Below are positions 45,920-54,688 of a DNA stretch of 58,675 nt, piece by piece. This DNA comes from Desulfobulbaceae bacterium. Lineage in GTDB: Bacteria; Desulfobacterota; Desulfobulbia; Desulfobulbales; Desulfocapsaceae. The position numbers and the translations under genes were made by a program. Position 1 is the first letter of the stretch. Each line of letters opens with the position of its first letter. The notes beneath the pieces are model-generated. The model did not search any database. It was not told the origin of the DNA and was given only the letters and a program-made list of their open reading frames with translations. The DNA is taken from contig JAITSS010000067.1 of assembly GCA_031287565.1 (NCBI GenBank), forward strand, positions 1 to 58,675. The letters run 5' to 3'.

Positions 45920-46747
45920 ATGAACACCGCCGATATTATCAATCTCGACACCGAGCAACTGAAAACCTACATCAAAGAACACAAAGAGCAGGATTTTGCC
46001 CTCATCGACGTGCGCGAGCCGAGCGAATACAGTCGCACCCATATTCCTGGCGCGCGGTTGATGCCGTTTCCGCTCCTTGAAGAAGAACTTCCTAGCCTGC
46101 CGAAGGACAAATCGCTAATTTTCACCTGTCGCTCCGGGGCGCGGTCGCGAGCGTCGGCGACTTTGGCGCGTCAGCAGCTCGGCAACGATGTCACCATTTT
46201 GAACCATATCGGCGGCATTTTATCGTGGGACGGCAAAACCCTGAGCGATTTTCCCAGGGTGCAGGCGCTGGGCGAACTCAGCGATTTCACCATGGTGCTG
46301 AACTCCGGCATCGACATGGAAAAGGGCGCTTGGATTTTTTATCATAAAGTCCTGGAGCGTTTTCCAGATGCTCCTTTCAGTGAGGCTTTTGGCTCGTTGT
46401 CGGAGGCGGAAACCCACCACGCCCAAACCCTGTACAATATTCTGCGCAAGCGAGAAGCCGATATCCCCGATTTTGACACGGTGTTTGCGGCGGCCAAAGG
46501 CGAGGTGCTGGAGGGTGGTACCACCTTGCAGGGAGCGATAGAAAAACTCGCCAGACTTGAATCCGGCGACCCGATTTCGCTTTTGGAGATGGCCTTGGAT
46601 ATTGAATACGCCGCCTACGACCTTTACCGGCGCGGCGCGGAAATGGCCGAGGACGCCGAGGTGAAGCGCATCCTATATGGCATCGCGCATGGTGAAAAGG
46701 CGCACATGCAGAGTCTGGCTGAGGCGTTCCGCTATCTAAGTAAATGA
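45920..46747 (+). CDS. Rhodanese-rubrerythrin (ferritin-like) fusion protein
   Basis: 275 residues. Residues 1-110 are a rhodanese domain with active loop IFTCRSGARSRA (Cys persulfide site). Residues about 125-275 are a ferritin-like four-helix domain with metal-site patterns SEAETHHAQ, DIEYAAYDLY and AHGEKAHMQSL (ExxH). No rubredoxin Cys4 domain is present. The fusion would link sulfur transfer to a di-iron site, plausibly in sulfide or peroxide handling. ATG 45920 follows GTGAGG. Monocistronic by spacing; its end overlaps the convergent DUF486 remnant. Confidence 0.87.
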   Translation: MNTADIINLDTEQLKTYIKEHKEQDFALIDVREPSEYSRTHIPGARLMPFPLLEEELPSLPKDKSLIFTCRSGARSRASATLARQQLGNDVTILNHIGGILSWDGKTLSDFPRVQALGELSDFTMVLNSGIDMEKGAWIFYHKVLERFPDAPFSEAFGSLSEAETHHAQTLYNILRKREADIPDFDTVFAAAKGEVLEGGTTLQGAIEKLARLESGDPISLLEMALDIEYAAYDLYRRGAEMAEDAEVKRILYGIAHGEKAHMQSLAEAFRYLSK

Positions 46748-47090
46748 TTCAGCCCATTTATCTCTGAACATGAACCAGGCGGCGCCGCCCAGAGATAATC
46801 CAGCTTCAGCGGTTCTCGCATAGACAGGCGGGAAAAGGGGAAGAAGAGTGACAGGCTGATAATCTCCTGCATCACCTTCAACTGGCCGAGGCTTAAAGTC
46901 GCGTAGCCAATGCGGTTGGCCGGTACTTGGAGCAGGTATTCAAACAGGGCGATACCCCAGCGACAAATCGCCGCGACAAACCACGGCTTGTCGCCGAGAT
47001 TTTTCAGGTGGGCATACCAGGCGAACGTCATGAACAGGTTGCTGCACATCAGCAGCAGCGCGGTTTTACGACAGGATATGTGATGTCCAT
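46736..47090 (-). pseudogene. DUF486 (DMT-like) membrane protein gene broken by two frameshifts
   Basis: The middle frame is typical DUF486: LLLMCSNLFMTFAWYAHLKN, FEYLLQVPANRIGYATLSLG, REPLKLDYLWA. A near-ideal start (AGGAGGGGAA then ATG at 47090) gives MDITYPVVK, as expected for the family, but then runs out of frame at the AAAA run near 47061-47064. At the other end the family terminus AAWFMFRDKW is present in yet another frame after DYLWA. So one base is missing near each end. Either a recent pseudogene or sequencing error in homopolymers. Four spans expected. Confidence 0.7.
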
Positions 47091-47152
47091 TTCCCCTCCT
47101 TTTCGTCGATTTCGGCCCTTGTAGCACGCGCGTATTTTTTTATGGAGGATTC

Positions 47153-47548
47153 ATGGATATTTGTGTTGATTTCGATGGCACTTTGGTTGACCACCGTTAC
47201 CCTGAGATTGGTCAGCCGGTGCCAGATGCGATGAAGTGGCTGAAAAAATTTCAGGCCTACGGCGCGCGGATTATTCTCTACACCATGCGCTCTGATAACG
47301 AAAAATATGGCCCGATATTAACACAAGCAATTAGTTATGTAAAAGCCGGTGGCATCACCTTGTACGGCATTAACCATAACCCGGATCAGGATGATTGGAC
47401 GAAAAGTCCGAAGGCCTATGCCGATCTCTATATCGACGATTCCGCCGTCGGTTGTCCGCTGGTGCAGATCAAAGGATTCGCCCGCCCCTGCGTGGATTGG
47501 AAAAAAGTCGGTCCGCATGTCGAACATTTGCTCTTGTCCCGCCACTGA
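47153..47548 (+). CDS. HAD-superfamily hydrolase, BT0820 type
   Basis: 131 residues. HAD motif I DFDGTLVDH at the N-terminus, motif II in IILYTMRSDNE, and the late acidic motif in ADLYIDDSAVGCPL. Small cap-less HAD of the BT0820/BF4072 group; substrate unknown. ATG follows GGAGG. Its 3' end overlaps the start of the next gene. Confidence 0.85.
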   Translation: MDICVDFDGTLVDHRYPEIGQPVPDAMKWLKKFQAYGARIILYTMRSDNEKYGPILTQAISYVKAGGITLYGINHNPDQDDWTKSPKAYADLYIDDSAVGCPLVQIKGFARPCVDWKKVGPHVEHLLLSRH

Positions 47549-48818
47549 AAGGTCGCGGCTCGCGCCCGCGCCAATAGCTAAAATTTTGCGCCAGGCTTTG
47601 GCCGAGCCGGGTCTTATCGACGCCGAAGACAGCGCGGCGCTCTTCCACGATTTATCCTTTATGGCTGAGCGTTGCCGGGCGGCACAGCGGGCTTTTCCCG
47701 AAAACGCTCTGCACACCTTGGCGATCAAAGCCAACCCGCTGGTTCCGGCGTTGCGTCGGGCCGCGCATCTGGGGATGGGCATGGAAGCGGCCAGCCTCGT
47801 CGAACTGCATCTGGCTCTGGCCGCAGGCGTCGCGCCTTCGCGCATCGTCTTCGATTCTCCCGTGAAAACCGAAGCGGAACTGGCTTTGGCTCTGGAGAAG
47901 GGTGTGCATATCAACGCCGATTCGTTGGAAGAATTGGCGCGTATCGCCCGCTTGCGGCAGGCGCGGGCCAGCGAAAGCGTCGTCGGCCTGCGCGTCAATC
48001 CACAAATCGGCATCGGCGTCATCGCCCAAACCAGTGTCGCCGGCGGTGATTCAAAATTCGGCGCGCCAGTAAACGAACAGCGGGCGGCAATCATTGCCGC
48101 TTTTGAAAGCTACCCCTGGCTTTCGGCGCTGCATGTCCATATCGGCTCGCAGGGTTGCAAACTACCGTTATTAGTTAGTGGAGTGAGCGCGGTGTTTGCG
48201 CTGGCCCAGGAAATCAACCGGCGATGGGCCGCGCCGCGTATCAGGGTTTTCGATGTGGGCGGCGGCCTGCCGGTTGCGTATCGCGACGACGAAACACCGC
48301 CGACCGTGGCCGAATACGCCCAGGCGCTGCGCCGGGCTATGCCGGAATTGTTCACGCCGAGCTGGCGTCTCATCACGGAATTCGGTCGTTTCATCCAGGC
48401 GAACGCCGGTTGGGTCGCCAGTCGTATCGAATACGTCAAAGCGGGCGCGCAACCGACCCTGGTCGCGCACGTCGGCGCTGATTTGTTTCTGCGCCGCTGC
48501 TATCGCCCGGAAGATTGGCACCACGATTTGTTTCTCACGGACGGCGCGGGTCGGATAAAAACCGGGCCGACGCGCCGCTATACGGTGGCCGGGCCGCTCT
48601 GCTTCGCGGGCGATGTGTTGGCGCGGCAACTGGCGCTTCCTGAGGCGCAACCAGGTGATTTTCTTATCATTCGTGATGCGGGCGCCTACACCTTGTCGAT
48701 GTGGTCGCGCTACAACAGCCGCCAGATTCCCAAGGTCATAGGATATGACGGCGATGGTTTTACGCTCTTGCGGCGGCGCGAAAGCCTGACAGAATTGGCC
48801 GCCTTCTGGGGCGCGTGA
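47517..48818 (+). CDS. Diaminopimelate/ornithine-decarboxylase-like PLP enzyme
   Basis: About 433 residues if it starts at ATG 47517, inside the end of the HAD gene; later TTG starts are possible because the first 30 residues are poorly conserved. Fold III barrel with PLP Lys in HTLAIKANPLVPAL, phosphate loop FDVGGGLP, HVHIGSQG, and the C-terminal GPLCFAGDVLARQLALPE where Cys-x-x-Gly-Asp supplies the partner catalytic Cys. DAP decarboxylases usually read CESGD; CFAGD points to a side group whose substrate may differ (other basic or acidic amino acids). A true lysA role is unproven. Overlaps the CYTH gene (TGATG). Confidence 0.82.
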   Translation: MSNICSCPATERSRLAPAPIAKILRQALAEPGLIDAEDSAALFHDLSFMAERCRAAQRAFPENALHTLAIKANPLVPALRRAAHLGMGMEAASLVELHLALAAGVAPSRIVFDSPVKTEAELALALEKGVHINADSLEELARIARLRQARASESVVGLRVNPQIGIGVIAQTSVAGGDSKFGAPVNEQRAAIIAAFESYPWLSALHVHIGSQGCKLPLLVSGVSAVFALAQEINRRWAAPRIRVFDVGGGLPVAYRDDETPPTVAEYAQALRRAMPELFTPSWRLITEFGRFIQANAGWVASRIEYVKAGAQPTLVAHVGADLFLRRCYRPEDWHHDLFLTDGAGRIKTGPTRRYTVAGPLCFAGDVLARQLALPEAQPGDFLIIRDAGAYTLSMWSRYNSRQIPKVIGYDGDGFTLLRRRESLTELAAFWGA

Positions 48819-49291
48819 TGGGCGTGGAAATTGAGAAGAAATTTTTGCTGGCAAGCGATGCCTGGCGCGGTCTAGATGCTGGACGCATCTACCGCCAGGG
48901 CTATCTGAATTCGGAAAAAGGCCGCACGGTGCGGGTGCGCGCGGTGGAAAATCGCGGCTACCTGACCATCAAAGGCGCGGCGGTGGCTGGCGTCCGCCCG
49001 GAATACGAGTACGAAATTCCCCTGGCCGACGCGCTGGAAATGCTTGCAACTTTGTGCCTGCGTCCACTGATTGAAAAGCGCCGCCATCGCATTTCCTTCC
49101 AGGGTTTTGTCTGGGAAGTGGATGAATTTTTCGCGGAAAACCAAGGGCTTGTCGTGGCCGAAATCGAGTTGCCCGCGCCGGATGCGCCATTTGCCAAACC
49201 ATCCTGGATTGGCCGGGAAGTCAGCGGCGACCCACGCTATACCAACGCCGCTCTGAGCCGCCGACCTTATTGTTTGTGGGATGAAAAATAA
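48818..49291 (+). CDS. CYTH-domain triphosphatase-like protein
   Basis: 157 residues. Starts MGVEIEKKFLL, the ExExK signature of the triphosphate tunnel, followed by RQGYLNSEKGRTVRVR, YLTIKG and the late EVDEFF/VAEIEL strands. Family members hydrolyse inorganic triphosphate or thiamine triphosphate with Mg2+. ATG 48818 overlaps the previous stop. Confidence 0.9.
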   Translation: MGVEIEKKFLLASDAWRGLDAGRIYRQGYLNSEKGRTVRVRAVENRGYLTIKGAAVAGVRPEYEYEIPLADALEMLATLCLRPLIEKRRHRISFQGFVWEVDEFFAENQGLVVAEIELPAPDAPFAKPSWIGREVSGDPRYTNAALSRRPYCLWDEK

Positions 49292-49302
49292 TCGCGCCGG
49301 TT

Positions 49303-50517
49303 TCAATGAACGCTGTATGCTAAAGCCAGGCTTTTCATATAGTCAGCCATTTGCAGCGCGCGTTTCTTCTCTTTGCAGCCGGAATTCGCCGCCGTTTGAT
49401 ACTGACGCGCCGCGTCCTGGTATTGCCCGGCCTGGTACAGCAAATCGGCTTTTTTCAACGACAGCTCGGCGCTCAGCGGTTTGGGCGCATACCGCTCCAA
49501 AAGCGTCAGCGCCTCTTGCGGCTGGCCGTTTTGCTGGCGGGCGATGATTGCTTTGTTCAGCGCATCGTTGCCGCCGCCTTCCGCAAGTATTTTTGTATAC
49601 AGCGGCGCGGCCTGGCCGGGAATGCCGGTCTGGAGGAATAAATCGGCTTCCAGGACGCGTTCCTGTCCGGAAAGCGGCGCGATGAAGCCCAAAATGTGGA
49701 GCGCCGCCAACGCCGCTGGATAGTCGTTTCGTTCAAGATGAATATGGACGAGCGCCCGCCACCATTTACCTTCCCTCGGTTCGGTTTCCAGCAATTCGCT
49801 GACCATGGCGACGGCTTCTTTCTCCATGCCCAAGCGAGAATACTGGTGCAGCAGAACTTCCTGCCATTGCTTCTTCTTGTCGCCGCTCATGCTTTTAGTC
49901 AGCGCCAGCATGTGTGGCAAAGCTTCCCGCACCCGATTTTCATTGACCAGCGCCTGCGTTAGCGCCTCGCGCCATTCCATTTTGAACGCGCCGCCGGTTT
50001 TTTGTTGTAGCCGTTCCAACAGCGCCGCCGCCCTCGCGCCGTCACCGGCTTGCAAGGCGGAAATGGCCGCGAAGTATAAATGTTCGGGATTTTTTTCTCC
50101 ATCCACCGCATAGGCTTCGGCAAAATTTTTCGAGGCTTTTGGGTAATCCTGGTCGTCAAAGGCGGCTTTGGCCAGGTTGAGCCGCGCCGGAACATGATGC
50201 GGGTCAAGGGCTAGCGCCTTTTCCAGCGTTTTGGCCGCTTGCTTGGGTTTGTTTTCCAGCAGATAGCAGATGCCTATCATATTTTCGATTTCAAGGCGAT
50301 CCGATTTGCCACCTTTCTGATAAGCCTGCAACAGGGCGATGGCCTGGCCATATTGTTTGTCACCGATCAGCGTTTGCGCCTTCACGAGCGCGACTCTCGC
50401 CGCCGGGGAAATGTCATCCTGTCGGTCTCCGGCGAAGGCGGGCGGCGCGAGCATAAAGAACGAGACGCACAGCAAGGCTGAAATCAATCGTTTAAAATAC
50501 GGACAACAATCGTTCAT
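49303..50517 (-). CDS. Periplasmic TPR-repeat protein of the TonB operon
   Basis: About 404 residues. Signal peptide (FKRLISALLCVSFFMLAPPA then FAGD), then many TPR-like helical repeats (QTLIGDKQYGQAIALLQAYQ, AKTLEKALALDPHHVPARLN, and further to the C-terminus). ATG 50517 has GAGGGTGGG before it; ATG 50529 directly follows the tonB stop and is an alternative. Such TPR proteins are regular companions of ExbB/DUF3450-type TonB clusters (TtpC-type systems) and may bind the complex in the periplasm. Last gene of the riboswitch operon. Confidence 0.85.
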   Translation of the reverse strand: MNDCCPYFKRLISALLCVSFFMLAPPAFAGDRQDDISPAARVALVKAQTLIGDKQYGQAIALLQAYQKGGKSDRLEIENMIGICYLLENKPKQAAKTLEKALALDPHHVPARLNLAKAAFDDQDYPKASKNFAEAYAVDGEKNPEHLYFAAISALQAGDGARAAALLERLQQKTGGAFKMEWREALTQALVNENRVREALPHMLALTKSMSGDKKKQWQEVLLHQYSRLGMEKEAVAMVSELLETEPREGKWWRALVHIHLERNDYPAALAALHILGFIAPLSGQERVLEADLFLQTGIPGQAAPLYTKILAEGGGNDALNKAIIARQQNGQPQEALTLLERYAPKPLSAELSLKKADLLYQAGQYQDAARQYQTAANSGCKEKKRALQMADYMKSLALAYSVH

Positions 50518-50529
50518 ACCCACCCTCAT

Positions 50530-51201
50530 TTAATCAAGGTTGAAACGTACCGTGGTTTCGGCGCGGGTCTTCACTGGCTGACCGCCGACGGTTCCAGCTT
50601 TGAATCGCCAGCCGTGCACCGCCCGCAACACCGCCTCGTCGAAAATTTTTTTTGGCGCGGCGTCAAGCACTTCCACGTCTTCCACCCGGCCTTCCTCGTT
50701 GACCAGCAATCGCACCTTGACCCAACCTTCAAGCCCGCGATTTTTCGCGGCCATTGGGTACATGGGCGGCAGGCGGACGATTGTGGTTAAAGGCGCGTCG
50801 AGATCGCCGTCGTCGAACACGCCCGTGACGGTCGTCGGCAATGCGGACGCGGCCACCGGCACCGCCAAATCCTGACTCATCTGGGGAATGCGCGGATTGA
50901 CCGCGAACGGCAAGGTCAACTTGTTGAGAGTCGCCCTTGGCTGGCCGAGTTTTGGCGTTTCCCGCTTCGGCGGCGGCTCCTCTGGCTTTTTCTTTTCTTC
51001 CACCGGCGGCGGCGGTTTGACGCGCACGATATTGATATTTGTGGCCACCGGCTCAAAGGCCGGGCGCGACGGCGCGCCGGTGAGCAGAAAAGGCATGAGT
51101 CCGAACAGCAGCAGATTGGCCAAAAGCGCCACGACGAGCGCCGTGAACAACCGCGCCAAACCAGACGAATTGAAAGAGGCGCGGCGGGCGGACGCGAGCA
51201 T
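50530..51201 (-). CDS. tonB: TonB energy-transducing protein
   Basis: 223 residues. One N-terminal span (LFTALVVALLANLLLFGLMP), a Pro/Glu/Lys-rich linker (KPPPPVEEKKKPEEPPPKRE) and a C-terminal TonB domain (PPMYPMAAKNRGLEGWVKVR, DEAVLRAVHGWRFKAGTVGG). Short linker, close to TonB2 types. Couples ExbB/ExbD proton flow to outer-membrane receptors through the TonB box. Starts one base after exbD. Confidence 0.92.
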   Translation of the reverse strand: MLASARRASFNSSGLARLFTALVVALLANLLLFGLMPFLLTGAPSRPAFEPVATNINIVRVKPPPPVEEKKKPEEPPPKRETPKLGQPRATLNKLTLPFAVNPRIPQMSQDLAVPVAASALPTTVTGVFDDGDLDAPLTTIVRLPPMYPMAAKNRGLEGWVKVRLLVNEEGRVEDVEVLDAAPKKIFDEAVLRAVHGWRFKAGTVGGQPVKTRAETTVRFNLD

Positions 51202-51202
51202 T

Positions 51203-51622
51203 TCATTCCCCCTGCGGCAGTTTGGCCGCCAAAGAGACGCTAGCCGCTCCGGCCAAGCGGCAGCCATCCATCACCTGAATAGCCGCGCCGGTCGAGCTTT
51301 TTTCATCGGCGACCACCACCACGCTTCCTTCCGGGTTTTCGGCCAGGGCGCGTTCGATATTGGCGCGCACCGCCCTGACATCAATTTCGCGATTGTCGAA
51401 AAACACCCGGTCGGCGGCGTCGATGCCGACCAAAAGCGTTGCCTTGTCGCGGGCAACGGCGGTAGCGGCGGCGGGGCGGTTGACCTCGATGCCGGTTTCT
51501 TTAACAAAACTCGTGGTCACGAGGAAAAAAATCAACAGGATAAAAACCATGTCGATGAGCGGTGCCATGTTTAACTCAACGGCGGCCTGTCGATTGCGAC
51601 GCGCGGCGGTGATGTTCAGCAT
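51203..51622 (-). CDS. exbD: ExbD biopolymer transport protein
   Basis: 139 residues. Single span VELNMAPLIDMVFILLIFFL with the proton-carrying Asp, then a periplasmic domain (ADRVFFDNREIDVRAVRANI). Two bases after exbB2. Confidence 0.93.
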   Translation of the reverse strand: MLNITAARRNRQAAVELNMAPLIDMVFILLIFFLVTTSFVKETGIEVNRPAAATAVARDKATLLVGIDAADRVFFDNREIDVRAVRANIERALAENPEGSVVVVADEKSSTGAAIQVMDGCRLAGAASVSLAAKLPQGE

Positions 51623-51624
51623 AT

Positions 51625-52293
51625 TCAGGTCTCAGATGACGGATTTTGGGGGCCGATCTTTTCTTCGTGGGCCAATTTTCTTGTCAGGTACAGCCCGGCG
51701 GCGGTCAGGCGTTTTTCAAGATTTTTCGCCCGCTTCTCAAGAAAATTTTTCATGCATAGGCCGGGAATGGCGACCAGCAAGCCTGTTTGGGTGGTGATCA
51801 GGGCCTCGGAAATGCCGCCGGCCATGGCCTTAGCGTTGCCGGCACCGAAAATTGCCATCACGTCGAAGGTGGCGATCATGCCGGTGACGGTGCCAAGCAG
51901 TCCCAGAAGCGGCGCGACGGCGGCCAGCGCCCCGATAAAAGGCAGGCGGTCGGTCAGGGCGCGGCTCATTTCCTTGGCCGTTTCGCGAAGGATGCGGGCG
52001 TTCAGTTCCGGGTCGTCGCCGCGCGCCGCGAGAAAATTTCCGACTAAGGCGGCGACGACGCCGTGGTGTCCGTCCAAAGCCGGGTCGCGTCCTCGTCGCA
52101 CATAGTCCCAGGCGGCGGCGAAAGGCAGCGGTTTTCTGACAAATCCACGGCCAATTGTCAGGGCGCGTTCGACTATCAGGAAAAACATGATGAAACTCAA
52201 AATGGCCAGTGGCCACATCACCTCGCCGCCGGCTTGCATGTAGGCGTCCAGTCGGAAGATGAAATCATCCCAAAAAATTTCAAACCTGGCCAT
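51625..52293 (-). CDS. exbB: ExbB/TolQ/MotA-family proton channel (short form)
   Basis: 222 residues. Three spans; the family core is GALAAVAPLLGLLGTVTGMI ATFDVMAIFG with the conserved Thr, and GISEALITTQTGLLVAIPGL. Overlaps the stop of the long ExbB by 14 bases. Likely the main channel subunit with ExbD. Confidence 0.93.
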   Translation of the reverse strand: MARFEIFWDDFIFRLDAYMQAGGEVMWPLAILSFIMFFLIVERALTIGRGFVRKPLPFAAAWDYVRRGRDPALDGHHGVVAALVGNFLAARGDDPELNARILRETAKEMSRALTDRLPFIGALAAVAPLLGLLGTVTGMIATFDVMAIFGAGNAKAMAGGISEALITTQTGLLVAIPGLCMKNFLEKRAKNLEKRLTAAGLYLTRKLAHEEKIGPQNPSSET

Positions 52294-53770
52294 GGCCGCC
52301 GCCCTGCCTGCTGGTCGGCAGGCGCTCGCTGAAATTGACGAGAGCCACTGATTTTTCCTCTAGTTCGGCGATGCGGTTTTCCACCGAACGGCTTAAAAGC
52401 GCATGGGCGAGCATGATCGGAATCGCCACCATCAAGCCGAGCATGGTCGTCACCAAGGCCACGGAAATGCCGCCCGACATCATGCGCGGGTCGCCGGTTC
52501 CGAACATGGTAATGACCTCGAAGGTGTCGATCATGCCCGTCACCGTGCCGAGTAAACCCAACAGCGGCGCGATTGCCGCCAACACGCTTAAGGTGGACAG
52601 GAATCGCTCCATCGGCGGGATTTCTTTCAGGATCGCCTCCTGCAAACCATTTTCTACAGCGTCGCGTCCCTGACCGATGACCGCGATGCCCGCGCCAAGA
52701 ACCCTGGCCAGGGGTTTCGCGGAGACGCCTCCGCACAATTCGCCCGCCGCCCGCCAGCCGGTCTCCGGGCCGTTTTCGGCGAGGTGTTCTATTTTTGCCA
52801 GGAAATCATCGGCCTTAATCCGTCCGCGCCACAGAAATATGACGCGCTCAAGCAACAGGAAAATCGCGACCACTGGAATCAGAAGAATCGGCCAGACCAG
52901 CGGGCCGCCGGAAAGCACTTGTTCGTCGAAGGTCGGCGTGCGAATCAACTGGCTGATTGCCGCCCCCCGTGACACGTCGATTGGCGCGGCCTCGCTTTCG
53001 CCTTCCATGTAGGCGACGAGTTCTTTTTGCTGGGCGCGCGACGGGAGCCGCGACAGGGCGAACAGTTTGTTGCTCGCTGGGCTGTCATTCAAAAAGCCGG
53101 TTTCATCGCCGATTCTGTAGGCGGCGGTGAAGTCGCCGAGCGCCAATACCTCCGCTTCGACGCTGTTGCCGCCGCGATCGACAATTGGCGCTTTGACCAG
53201 CCGCACCGCGCCGCCGTTCCGCAACTGGGAGAAGGTGATGGCGTTCATGCGTCGCAAATCCGCGAGAGCCGGAAAGCGCCTGGCCTCGGCGATTTCCGTG
53301 AGAAAGGCCTTGTCCGCCGCTCCCTGTTCCCCTTCCAAGGCCCGTCCCAGACTGTTGTCGATGATCCCCTGCATATCTTTGGCCTGAATGCGGGCGACGC
53401 CAACCAACTCTTTCACCACGGCGTCGGCCTCGCCCAATTTGGCGTCCAACGCTTGTTCTTCGGCTATGAGTTTTTCTTCTTCTTCGGCGAGTCGGCTGAC
53501 CGCGTTTTCCAGGCTGTTCGTCTCGCCTTCCACACGCCGCGCTTCCGCCTGCAAACGGCTTTTATCGTTGATGATTTGTTGACGGCTGCTTGCCTGCTCC
53601 CGCTCCGCCGCCGCCTTGTCGGCCAGCGCTTTGGCTTTTAGATCCTCGATGTTTTTCCTGGCCGATTTCTGAATGGCTCGCATGTCTTGAACCGGTTCAG
53701 TGGCCTGACAATCATTTTGGAACAGAGTAATGGCGAAAACCGAGATGAAAAGAACGATGAAAATCTTCAT
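52280..53770 (-). CDS. Long ExbB-family protein with periplasmic coiled coil (TtpC-like)
   Basis: 496 residues. Signal peptide 1-23, a long periplasmic coiled coil at about 30-135 (Glu/Lys/Ala/Arg-rich), a globular part to about 285, first span at about 290-314 (PLVWPILLIPVVAIFLLLER) and the MotA/TolQ/ExbB core IAPLLGLLGTVTGMIDTFEV. This is the TtpC architecture of Vibrio TonB2-type systems, where the extra protein is required for function. ATG 53770 overlaps the DUF3450 stop by four bases. Confidence 0.9.
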   Translation of the reverse strand: MKIFIVLFISVFAITLFQNDCQATEPVQDMRAIQKSARKNIEDLKAKALADKAAAEREQASSRQQIINDKSRLQAEARRVEGETNSLENAVSRLAEEEEKLIAEEQALDAKLGEADAVVKELVGVARIQAKDMQGIIDNSLGRALEGEQGAADKAFLTEIAEARRFPALADLRRMNAITFSQLRNGGAVRLVKAPIVDRGGNSVEAEVLALGDFTAAYRIGDETGFLNDSPASNKLFALSRLPSRAQQKELVAYMEGESEAAPIDVSRGAAISQLIRTPTFDEQVLSGGPLVWPILLIPVVAIFLLLERVIFLWRGRIKADDFLAKIEHLAENGPETGWRAAGELCGGVSAKPLARVLGAGIAVIGQGRDAVENGLQEAILKEIPPMERFLSTLSVLAAIAPLLGLLGTVTGMIDTFEVITMFGTGDPRMMSGGISVALVTTMLGLMVAIPIMLAHALLSRSVENRIAELEEKSVALVNFSERLPTSRQGGGHGQV

Positions 53771-54525
53771 TTGCCTATCCTTCCCAAGGGCAGGGCGAGC
53801 AGTTCGACTGGCCGTCTTTTGCCGCCGATTTCCATGGCGTGCGAGATGGCGCGGTTGTATTCGTTGTCCACCTTCTGCCACGATTTCGTCGCCATGTTGT
53901 AAAAACCGCTCTCCTTTTGATCAACGGTTTGAAAGAACAGCGCCAACCGGCCCAGGCGGAACACATCGACGAGCCGATTCCGGCCTTCAAGTGGAATCGT
54001 TTGTTGATAGGTTTCGATGGTGTGGCCGTACTCAGTTTCCACGAGCAGCGTCTCCATGGCTTTGCGGAATTTTTCGCTGACCTCGGCTTTGGGATCGCTT
54101 TCAATTTCCTTCAGGCGCTGTAAGCGGCTTTGCCGCTCTTCGGCGAGAAAAGGCAAATCGGCCGCGACGAATTCGTCGATTTCGCCGGTCAGCTCGCTTA
54201 AGAAGGGCGCGATACTGGCGCGGATGGTTTCGATGTCGGCCAGTTGCCGGTTCTTGTCCGCGACCCGCTTGCGGGCGGCGGCCAGGCGTTCTTCCAGCGC
54301 CGTTTTGCGCTCGGCCATTTGCTTGCCGCGTTCTTCCATGATAGTTAGGCGTGAGAGGAGTTCATCCTTGTCGTCCCGCCATTTTTGCGCTTCCTTTTGG
54401 GTGTTCTGACGAATGGCGATGTAGTCGGCGACTGGTTTTTTCACCTCATCCAAGACCGCAAGCGAAGCGACCGGCGCCAGGAAGATCAGCAGCGAGACCG
54501 CCGCGCCAAGACAGCGAACAAACAT
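53767..54525 (-). CDS. DUF3450 periplasmic coiled-coil protein
   Basis: 252 residues. Signal peptide (FVRCLGAAVSLLIFLAPVAS), then a long helical coiled coil (RLTIMEERGKQMAERKTALE) and a compact C-terminal part with VDVFRLGRLALFFQTVDQKE. DUF3450 occurs almost only next to TtpC-type ExbB genes; its role is probably to brace the complex in the periplasm. ATG 54525 has GGAG at seven bases. First gene after the cobalamin riboswitch. Confidence 0.9.
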   Translation of the reverse strand: MFVRCLGAAVSLLIFLAPVASLAVLDEVKKPVADYIAIRQNTQKEAQKWRDDKDELLSRLTIMEERGKQMAERKTALEERLAAARKRVADKNRQLADIETIRASIAPFLSELTGEIDEFVAADLPFLAEERQSRLQRLKEIESDPKAEVSEKFRKAMETLLVETEYGHTIETYQQTIPLEGRNRLVDVFRLGRLALFFQTVDQKESGFYNMATKSWQKVDNEYNRAISHAMEIGGKRRPVELLALPLGRIGK

Positions 54526-54592
54526 AAGATTCTCCACTAGGTTAGGGCGCCGCCTCTCCAGCGAAACGGGCGGCTTTTTCCGTGTTGACGAC

Positions 54593-54640
54593 AAAAAAAT
54601 CCCGGACCGGCAACGCCGATCCGGGATTTCCCTTTTTTAT
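54593..54640 (-). terminator. Riboswitch-linked intrinsic terminator
   Basis: On the minus strand AAATCCCGGATCGGC...GCCGGTCCGGGATTTTTTTG. It lies between the riboswitch and the DUF3450 start, so it can act as the expression platform. A preceding hairpin (54652-54684, AAGATGGCG.../...CGCATCTT) may be part of the switch. Confidence 0.8.
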
Positions 54641-54688
54641 CCACGGAAGACAAGATGCGCCGCCGTCCACGCGGACGCCATCTTTATT

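Noticed and set aside
47349-47516. N-terminal extension of the PLP decarboxylase
   Set aside because: This part overlaps the HAD hydrolase gene in another frame and is not conserved; the ATG at 47517 or later is more likely.
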